Assembly: GCA_028287205.1 (NCBI GenBank)
Contig: JAQBQC010000260.1
Span: 1-7,317, forward strand
DNA: 7,317 nt
Reading direction: 5' to 3'
Source of the DNA: Gemmatimonadota bacterium
GTDB taxonomy: Bacteria > Gemmatimonadota > Gemmatimonadetes > Gemmatimonadales > Gemmatimonadaceae
The position numbers were made by a program, and so were the translations under genes. The first letter of the stretch is position 1, and each line of letters begins with the position of its first letter. Below the pieces are notes generated by a model, which was not told the DNA's origin, did not search any database, and worked only from the letters and a program-made list of their open reading frames with translations. Positions 1-4,803 of the stretch are shown here, in pieces.

Positions 1-38
1 AGAGGAACGCCCAGCATCACTGCTCCTATCGCGCGAGC

Positions 39-701
39 TCAAACAGATTCATATGCACATCCGTGCTCCTGCGCGAGACCCACCAGCATCGTGTTCGCGG
101 GCACGAGGCGAACTCCCGGATTCAGCCCCGCCACGAGCTCGTCGTACACAGTCTCGAACTTCTCGTGCGACAGTACCGCGAACTCACGTGCGATCGCCTC
201 GAGCGCCTTATTGCACTGACAGAATATCGTCCCGCGAGCCTGCAGTCCCTTCACCGAGGCACGCTTCGCATCGCTCGCGGGAGGCTCGAGAAATACGTTG
301 TGCGCCGCGCCCTCTTTCCCTGCGCCATCGCTGATGTGCCATTTGTCCGCGAGCTTGTACTTCGCCCAGATCGCGGCGCTGGCATTGATCGGAAAGCCCG
401 ATCCTGCGATGCTCACTACCGTGTTCACCTCCGGAAACTCGAGGCGGTACACGTCGCGCCACGTGTCGAGATAGTTGGCGACGATATGGAGCGGTCCCGG
501 GACGTCCTCCACTTTCCCGACTTCGAACACCTGACGGTGCTTTCCCCTGAGTTGATCGAGCCATGACAGGTCCCAGGGAGCATTCGGGCGCTCTGCCGCA
601 TCGAGACGCTTGGCCGAGAACAGGGGGCCGAGCATCGTCGCACCCGTGGCGGCGACGAGCGTGGCGAGGAAAGTACGGCGGGGAGCCCGCTCATGGAGCA
701 T
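39..701 (-). CDS. Tat-exported DsrE-like protein of unknown function
   Basis: Predicted 220-residue exported protein. The N-terminus has a twin-arginine signal: R8-R9 followed by TFLATL and a weakly hydrophobic stretch to about residue 30, so it is probably exported folded through Tat. The remainder reads like a DsrE/DsrF-type alpha/beta domain: a strand HIVANYLDTW near 72-81, a VVSIAGSGFP strand-turn near 95-104, a CxC pair (C161, C163) in IFCQCNKAL, and a C-terminal PGVRLVPANTMLVGLAQEHGCAY pattern that I associate with uncharacterised DsrE-family proteins. That family handles sulfur or forms small oligomers, but no substrate can be named here. The start at 701 is preferred over an upstream ATG at 758 because GGAG lies 6 bases before it (708-711) and the signal peptide begins there. 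It diverges from the gene at 861. The fold assignment is by pattern only. Confidence 0.75.
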   Translation of the reverse strand: MLHERAPRRTFLATLVAATGATMLGPLFSAKRLDAAERPNAPWDLSWLDQLRGKHRQVFEVGKVEDVPGPLHIVANYLDTWRDVYRLEFPEVNTVVSIAGSGFPINASAAIWAKYKLADKWHISDGAGKEGAAHNVFLEPPASDAKRASVKGLQARGTIFCQCNKALEAIAREFAVLSHEKFETVYDELVAGLNPGVRLVPANTMLVGLAQEHGCAYESV

Positions 702-860
702 GCAATTCTCCAGCGAATTGATTTGTGATGTAGGTCCGGTCCAGGCTGGCATGTTCAATGCCCATCATACGTTCCAGCGGTCCGCACCTTGCTTCAATAT
801 CCGCCACTTAGGCCGAACACCGTAGGCCGGGTCCACATTGTTGAATTTCAGGGGGAGCTC

Positions 861-1448
861 ATGAAGATCAAACTCATCGCGATCGCGGCGATCGCCCTCT
901 CGCCGGCCGTGGTGCTTGGCCAGACGAGAACTCACATTCGTGTTTCGAAGGACGGCTCGCACGCGACGTCCACCGGCGACGTCACCACATCGCCGACGCC
1001 TTCGACGACGACGACCGATTCGTCTTCGATGACGACGCCTTCTTCGTCGACGACGACCGACTCTTCGACGTCGTCCAGCAACTACACGGCACCTTCGTCC
1101 ACCACCACCACGACGACGACTGATTCTTCGTCCACGCAGCTGGGCACGGGCGCCGCTGCTCCGACGCCGACGCACAGCCAGCAGACCGACAGCGCAGTCA
1201 CGACGCCCACGACGTCCACGACCACCGACTCGTCCAGCATGTCGGGAATGAGAATGGATTCGTCGAGCACGACGACCACCACGCCTGCGCCCACGGACAC
1301 CGTTCGTGTGCCGCGCAACAACCTGAACGTCGCCCCGATCGACAGCGTGCGGATGGGAATCCCGTCCACGCGTGAGACGCAGCGTGCAGACAGCGCCCGG
1401 GCCGCGACTCGGGACAGCACCGCCACGACCACCACGCCCCCACGCTGA
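861..1448 (+). CDS. Secreted low-complexity Ser/Thr-Asp repeat protein
   Basis: Predicted 195-residue protein, not recognised as a named family. Residues 1-20 form a Sec signal peptide (MKIKLIAIAAIALSPAVVLG, likely cut before Q21). Residues about 36-147 are almost entirely Thr, Ser, Pro, Asp and Ala, with a recurring unit of a Thr run followed by TDSS at 52-55, 66-69, 87-90 and 122-125 and a variant MDSSS at 132-136. The tail (about 148-195) is less repetitive and more basic, with RNNLNVAPIDSVRMGIP near 152-168. The mature protein should be disordered, hydrophilic and extracytoplasmic, perhaps a spacer or surface polymer, but that is inference. A G-rich Shine-Dalgarno (GGGGGAG, 851-857) decides the start at 861; an in-frame ATG at 789 would put 24 residues before the signal peptide. 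A strong hairpin terminator follows the stop. Confidence 0.75.
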   Translation: MKIKLIAIAAIALSPAVVLGQTRTHIRVSKDGSHATSTGDVTTSPTPSTTTTDSSSMTTPSSSTTTDSSTSSSNYTAPSSTTTTTTTDSSSTQLGTGAAAPTPTHSQQTDSAVTTPTTSTTTDSSSMSGMRMDSSSTTTTTPAPTDTVRVPRNNLNVAPIDSVRMGIPSTRETQRADSARAATRDSTATTTTPPR

Positions 1449-1466
1449 ACACCAGCGCGGCAGCGG

Positions 1467-1498
1467 AAACGGGGAGAGCGATGAGCTCTCCCCGTTTT
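1467..1498 (+). terminator. Bidirectional intrinsic terminator between convergent genes
   Basis: A perfect 13-bp inverted repeat pairs 1467-1479 with 1485-1497 around a 5-base loop (GATGA). On the plus strand the stem ends in TTTT (1495-1498), which suits the gene ending at 1448. On the minus strand the mirrored stem ends in GTTT just after the msrA stop at 1503, so it can serve both convergent transcripts. The U-tracts are short but the stem is long and GC-rich. Confidence 0.85.
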
Positions 1499-1502
1499 GC
1501 GT

Positions 1503-2048
1503 TCAGCGCTGCAATCTCGCCAGCTGCTGCGATCTGAACTTCGCTACCTTCGGCGCAATCACCACGCGACAATACCCCTGGTTCGGATTGTTCGTGTAGT
1601 AGTTCTGATGATACGCCTCGGCCGCGTAGAATGGCGGCGCGTCGACCACCTGCGTCACTATCGGATCGTCCCAGATCTTCTTCGCGGTGACCTCCGCGAT
1701 CGTCTGCTCCGCGATTGCGCGCTGCTCCGGTGAATGCACGAAGATCACGGAGCGGTACTGCGTGCCGACATCCGCGCCCTGTCGATTCAGCGTCGTCGGA
1801 TCGTGCACGCTGAAAAAAACCTCGAGCAGATCGTGATAGCTGATCTGCTGTGGGTCGAAGGTGATCTGGACGACTTCCGCGTGTCCGGTCGCGCCGGTAC
1901 ACACCTGCTCGTAGGAAGGATTCGCGCGCGCACCACCGGCGTAGCCCGAGACGACGCTCGTCACGCCGCGCAGCTCGCGAAAGAGCGTGTCGACGCACCA
2001 GAAGCACCCGGCGCCCAGCGTGGCGACTTCGGTCTGTGGATTTGTCAT
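1503..2048 (-). CDS. msrA: Peptide-methionine (S)-S-oxide reductase MsrA
   Basis: This enzyme reduces the S-epimer of methionine sulfoxide, free or in proteins, back to methionine, using thioredoxin or another thiol donor to regenerate its cysteines. The 181-residue length is normal for a single-domain MsrA. The signature GCFWC occupies residues 14-18, with catalytic C15. Other family blocks follow: SGYAGG, GHAEVVQITFDP with the conserved Glu, LLEVFFSVHDPTTLNRQGADVGTQYRSVIF, and AEAYHQNYY. A resolving cysteine is visible near the C-terminus (C160 in GYCR). No signal peptide is present, so it should act in the cytoplasm. No clear Shine-Dalgarno precedes the ATG at 2048, so translation may depend on the preceding gene, whose stop lies 43 bases upstream. 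It is the last gene of a same-strand run and ends at a shared terminator. Confidence 0.97.
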   Translation of the reverse strand: MTNPQTEVATLGAGCFWCVDTLFRELRGVTSVVSGYAGGARANPSYEQVCTGATGHAEVVQITFDPQQISYHDLLEVFFSVHDPTTLNRQGADVGTQYRSVIFVHSPEQRAIAEQTIAEVTAKKIWDDPIVTQVVDAPPFYAAEAYHQNYYTNNPNQGYCRVVIAPKVAKFRSQQLARLQR

Positions 2049-2091
2049 GGCTGAAATCTAGCGGCTTTGGGTGCGAGCACCCGGCGTGCGA

Positions 2092-2505
2092 TCAGGCGCG
2101 CAGCGTGGACTGCAGCGTCTCGGTGAACTCGTGCAGACGAATCGGCAGCGCCATCGATCTCAGCCCGCGTTCCGCCGCGAGATCCGCCACCTCAGCGCGC
2201 GAGCGTGACGGCGTAAAGAGGAGCACTTCGGCGCCAACGCGCGCGGCCGCCTGATAGGCCTCGTCCTCGCATGCGCCATCGTGCTCGCAATCGAGCAACA
2301 GCAGGCGAGGACGCACACGCGCGACCGCCGCCGCGACGGTCTCGTCGCCGCGCGGCTGAGCCGCGCGATGCCCCGACAGGTCGACGAGGGAGCACATGAG
2401 CGTCTGGATCAGCGGTTCCTTTGCGATGACCAGGATCGTGCTCGGAATCGTCTGCGACAACTGGACCTGCACCGCTAGGGGGGAATTCAGTCTTCCCTGA
2501 CGCAA
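2092..2505 (-). CDS. Stand-alone degenerate response-regulator receiver domain
   Basis: Small cytoplasmic protein of up to 137 residues made only of a receiver-like (CheY-fold) domain, with no output domain. The first strand STILVIAKEP (residues 22-31) aligns with the usual ILVVDDEP, but the acidic pair that binds magnesium is replaced by A28-K29. The phospho-acceptor position is kept (D72 in RLLLLDCEH), as is the switch Thr (T98 in VLLFTPS). The conserved Lys before the cis-proline is replaced (L120-P121 in ALPIRLHEF). It is therefore probably a pseudo-receiver that signals through protein contacts or phosphorylates poorly. The start is uncertain: the longest frame begins with TTG at 2505, and an in-frame GTG at 2472 would give 126 residues while keeping the whole domain; neither has a clear Shine-Dalgarno. 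It lies 43 bases upstream of msrA on the same strand, hinting at joint expression. Confidence 0.75.
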   Translation of the reverse strand: MRQGRLNSPLAVQVQLSQTIPSTILVIAKEPLIQTLMCSLVDLSGHRAAQPRGDETVAAAVARVRPRLLLLDCEHDGACEDEAYQAAARVGAEVLLFTPSRSRAEVADLAAERGLRSMALPIRLHEFTETLQSTLRA

Positions 2506-2543
2506 TCAGCGGTCCACGAGCCCCTGGTGCAGTGAGCTGCCCC

Positions 2544-3095
2544 TCAGGGCCCGGCAGTCCCCGTTCCGGAGCCCACCTTCTGCAGCGGCCGGGTCACGTA
2601 TTCGCTGGGGTAGTAGAAGCGAAACGCCCGGCGGTCGCACTGGATGATGGCGTACTGGTCGCCTCGCGTGACCAACTCCTCATAGTCGGAGCGGCTGGGC
2701 TGGCAGCTGAACGCCAGCGGACCATCCGCGCGGCAGGAGCCCGCATCGTCCGTGAGGCAGGTGGCCGGCGTGTGTGTGTGCAGCTCCGGAGTGCCGTTCG
2801 CGCACTCGAACTGCACGTGATTCGGATCCTGGCTGGTGGCGATGGCAGGCTTCACCGCGAGCACGCGGAAGATCGAATCGACACCGCCGCCCAGTGATGG
2901 ACGCGATGTGATTCGCGCGCGCTGCACGCAGTAGGCGCGCTCGCTCTGCGTGGAGTCGTCGGTCCACGCGGCGCGCAGCTGCGCGGTGACGGAGTCGCTC
3001 ATCACGCCATACCGCACCGTCTGCGCGCACAGCGTCCGCGCACTCGCAACGAGCATCGTCACGAGGAGCGCGGCCCTCTGAATACGATAACCCAT
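2544..3095 (-). CDS. Small secreted protein with a JAMM-like zinc motif
   Basis: Predicted 183-residue exported protein with a Sec signal peptide (residues 1-24, hydrophobic core ALLVTMLVASA, likely cut at LCA-Q25). The mature part holds, in order, E52 in SERAYCVQ, H106-T-H108, and S134-x2-D137 in QPSRSDYEEL, followed by a strand pair YAIIQCDRRAFRFYYP. This is the order of the JAMM/MPN+ metal site (Glu, HxH, SxxD), so a zinc metallo-isopeptidase-like fold is proposed. The gap between the second His and the Ser is 25 residues, longer than the 7 or so usual in the family, and the insert carries three cysteines (C113, C121, C131). With C56, C98 and C153 the mature protein has six cysteines, which fits disulfides outside the cytoplasm. 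The ATG lies 10 bases after the stop of the preceding gene, so translational coupling is likely. Coding is well supported; the fold is inference from motifs. Confidence 0.8.
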   Translation of the reverse strand: MGYRIQRAALLVTMLVASARTLCAQTVRYGVMSDSVTAQLRAAWTDDSTQSERAYCVQRARITSRPSLGGGVDSIFRVLAVKPAIATSQDPNHVQFECANGTPELHTHTPATCLTDDAGSCRADGPLAFSCQPSRSDYEELVTRGDQYAIIQCDRRAFRFYYPSEYVTRPLQKVGSGTGTAGP

Positions 3096-3105
3096 CAGTC
3101 CCGCG

Positions 3106-3930
3106 TCAGCCTCCGGAAGGAAGGAGCTCGACGGTCGACTTGAAGGTCTGTTGAATCGGTGCGCCTTCCGACTCGTTCATCTTCTCCATGAGATCCGTGC
3201 GCTGTGTGGACTGGCCGCCGAGCAGCACACCCTTGTCGGTGAAGAACTGCATTCCGGTGACGGTGCCGCTGCTGCTGATCTCGAGCGGCTGCCCCGCTTC
3301 CATACCCTTGCCGAGCTGCGCGATGGTCGTGTAGCGATCAATGCGCCACGCGCGCTGCCCGCTCACGGTGGTGTCGCCGGCAACCTTGTACGTCGTGACC
3401 GAGCTCGATGTGATGTTGATCGTGCCGATCTTCGGATGCTCGACCACGGTGTCCGCCCAGCTGGCGCCCGGCGCAAGCGAGCGAGCGGGCAGCGGAAGCA
3501 GGAAGCGCTTGAGCGCCGTCGCGGTCGCTCCAAGCTTGCCGTCTGCGGAGCCCGCGGCCGGCGTGAGCGAATAGATTTTTCCGCGCGGGGACATCGTGCC
3601 GGTGAACTTCGCGCCCTGCAACACGGAGACGTCGGGCGGCGGCGCGTCGAGCGTCGACGTGATGCGAATCGAGTCCACCGTGATGGCCACCTTGAGCGTG
3701 TCCCTCGACTGCGGCGTGACCTCGAGCGCGATCCACTGGTTGGTGGTGGTGCTGAAGTCGAATGGCGCGCGCCCGCCGCCTAGTGGCTGGGCGCGCGTGC
3801 TCACCGTCGTGACATGGTAGCGGAGCTTTCCCGGCGCGTACGCGGCGCTGCCCTGGGCGGTTGCGATGGAAGTCACAATCGCGCTCGCCGTGATGATCAG
3901 CGCGAGGCGGGGGGCAATGTGCAAGGACAT
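3106..3930 (-). CDS. Secreted beta-rich protein of unknown function
   Basis: Predicted 274-residue exported protein that I cannot assign to a named family. It begins with a Sec signal peptide (residues 1-25, core LALIITASAIVTSIATA, likely cut before Q26). The mature protein has alternating hydrophobic/polar stretches rich in Thr, Ser and Val, suggesting beta-sheet or beta-sandwich: LRYHVTTVST, NQWIALEVTPQSRDTLKVAITVDSIRIT, the strand-turn FTGTMSPRGKIYSL, the LAPGASWADTV segment, and a later RAWRIDRYTTIAQL. No cysteine or obvious catalytic motif appears in the mature part. The start at 3930 is chosen because AGGAG sits 5 bases upstream (3936-3940) and the signal peptide begins there; the frame stays open to 4131 but that extension has no export signal and overlaps the promoter region. 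It is first in a same-strand run leading to the JAMM-like protein, receiver and msrA. Confidence 0.8.
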   Translation of the reverse strand: MSLHIAPRLALIITASAIVTSIATAQGSAAYAPGKLRYHVTTVSTRAQPLGGGRAPFDFSTTTNQWIALEVTPQSRDTLKVAITVDSIRITSTLDAPPPDVSVLQGAKFTGTMSPRGKIYSLTPAAGSADGKLGATATALKRFLLPLPARSLAPGASWADTVVEHPKIGTINITSSSVTTYKVAGDTTVSGQRAWRIDRYTTIAQLGKGMEAGQPLEISSSGTVTGMQFFTDKGVLLGGQSTQRTDLMEKMNESEGAPIQQTFKSTVELLPSGG

Positions 3931-3936
3931 GCAAAC

Positions 3937-3966
3937 TCCTGGTGCTGTAAGAGATCCTGGTGCCGT
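3937..3966 (-). repeat. Short direct repeat in the leader of the 3930 gene
   Basis: Two 12-base copies, TCCTGGTGCTGT (3937-3948) and TCCTGGTGCCGT (3955-3966) on the plus strand, match at 11 of 12 positions with starts 18 bases apart. On the coding (minus) strand the proximal copy contributes most of the AGGAG ribosome site of the downstream gene. It may be a small duplication or a regulator site; the sequence cannot decide. Confidence 0.5.
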
Positions 3967-3998
3967 GCGGAGGGCGAAGCGGTTTCTTCGAATCGAAC

Positions 3999-4027
3999 TG
4001 AATACCCCGAAAGCAAAAGAATGTCCA
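3999..4027 (-). promoter_or_regulatory. Candidate sigma-70 promoter for the minus-strand gene run
   Basis: On the minus strand TGGACA (4027-4022; five of six to TTGACA) is followed after exactly 17 bases by TATTCA (4004-3999), a weak -10 element. Transcription would start near 3992, giving a leader of about 60 bases before the ATG at 3930. The surrounding bases are unusually A/T-rich for this window. The -10 match is poor and promoter consensus in this lineage is not known to me. Confidence 0.35.
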
Positions 4028-4112
4028 CTGCGCGCGGATGAAGCACGCCTCTTGCAAAGTCTGCTTGCCGAGCCCGGGCGTTGCCCAGGCCCCAGACTAT
4101 ACGGAGGAAGAC

Positions 4113-4745
4113 ATGAACCGCTCTCTATCACGCTTCACCATCGCTTCGGCCATCGCCGCGTGCACGGTACTCGGCGCCTGCCAGAAGAAAGGCGATGTTG
4201 CAGTAAGCGACACTACGGCTGCGCCCGCTATGGCGAGCGGAACCGACACCACCATGTCAAGCGGCGCGGTGGCGAGTCCAAAGAATGACTGGACCGATGC
4301 GCAGATCATCGCCTTCGCGGAGACCGCGAACGCGGGCGAGGTCCAGGAAGGCCAGTTGGCACAGCACAAGGCGACGAATGCCGCGGTGAAGAACTTCGCG
4401 AAGCTCATGGTCAATGACCACACGAAGATGCTCGCCGATACCCGTGCGCTCGCCACCAAGCTCGCGATCACCCCCGACAGCTCCAAGGGCGATGTGAAGG
4501 ACCTCGCCAAGGAGGCGCAGGACCAGATCAAGGACTTGACCAGCAAGAAGGCGGGCAAGGATTGGGACGAGGACTACATGGGCAAGCAGGTCGACGATCA
4601 CCAGAAGGTGCTCGACAAGCTCAACGACGCCTCGCAGTCCGCGAAGTCGCCCGACCTCAAGAACGCGCTGAACGAGTCGATCGCCAAGGTGCAGGGTCAC
4701 CTGACGCAGGCGAAGGCGATCAAGGACAACACGCTCAAGAGCTAA
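4113..4745 (+). CDS. DUF4142 family lipoprotein
   Basis: Predicted 210-residue lipoprotein. The signal peptide ends in a lipobox LGAC with lipidated C23, so the protein should be anchored to a membrane on the outside of the inner membrane or in the outer membrane. Residues about 24-58 are a flexible Ala/Ser/Thr-rich linker. The DUF4142 domain covers about 60-208: WTDAQIIAFAETANAGEVQEGQLAQHKATNAAVKNFAKLMVNDHTKM, then KDWDEDYMGKQVDDHQKVLDKL and a final helix GHLTQAKAI. The domain is a ferritin-like helical bundle in known members; its conserved HxxM-like and DDH positions are seen here, but the biochemical role is unknown. GGAGG at 4103-4107, 5 bases before the ATG, decides this start over an upstream ATG at 4038. 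It diverges from the gene at 3930 and is followed by a hairpin. Confidence 0.93.
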   Translation: MNRSLSRFTIASAIAACTVLGACQKKGDVAVSDTTAAPAMASGTDTTMSSGAVASPKNDWTDAQIIAFAETANAGEVQEGQLAQHKATNAAVKNFAKLMVNDHTKMLADTRALATKLAITPDSSKGDVKDLAKEAQDQIKDLTSKKAGKDWDEDYMGKQVDDHQKVLDKLNDASQSAKSPDLKNALNESIAKVQGHLTQAKAIKDNTLKS

Positions 4746-4771
4746 CGCGTCACGCAACTGCTCGCGAGATG

Positions 4772-4803
4772 AAGCGGCACGTCCTCAGCGGCGTGCCGCT
4801 TTC
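4772..4803 (+). terminator. Hairpin terminator after the DUF4142 gene
   Basis: A perfect 10-bp stem (4772-4781 with 4792-4801, AAGCGGCACG and its complement) encloses a 10-base loop and continues into TTTCTT on the plus strand, 26 bases after the DUF4142 stop. Its right arm and part of the loop overlap the last codons of the convergent gene that ends at 4785. The U-tract is interrupted, so strength is uncertain; on the minus strand there is no T-run. Confidence 0.6.

Noticed and set aside
764..769. TATGAT on the minus strand as a -10 element for the gene at 701
   Set aside because: No acceptable -35 hexamer lies at 16-18 bases, so a promoter call is not supported.
765..1435. Long antisense open frames (765-1175 and 1082-1435, minus) opposite the Ser/Thr repeat gene
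   Set aside because: They are Arg- or Val-rich by-products of the ACG/TCG/GAC triplet repeats read in reverse; no signal sequence, no family pattern, and they overlap a gene with a good start and signal peptide.
2069..2082. 6-bp inverted repeat GGGTGC-GA-GCACCC between the receiver gene and msrA
   Set aside because: The loop is only 2 bases and no T-run follows on the minus strand, so it is not a credible terminator.
3338..4057. 239-residue minus-strand frame overlapping the secreted protein gene
   Set aside because: Composition is His/Arg/Ala-rich as expected for a shifted frame of high-GC coding DNA, and the competing frame has a signal peptide and ribosome site.
3931..4131. N-terminal extension of the 3106-3930 gene by 67 residues
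   Set aside because: It would bury the signal peptide, and the AGGAG before 3930 fits the shorter form; the region also holds the promoter-like elements.
4257..4757. 166-residue minus-strand frame opposite the DUF4142 gene
   Set aside because: Leu/Val/Arg-rich mirror of the Lys/Asp-rich coding strand; the plus-strand product is a recognised family with lipobox and ribosome site.
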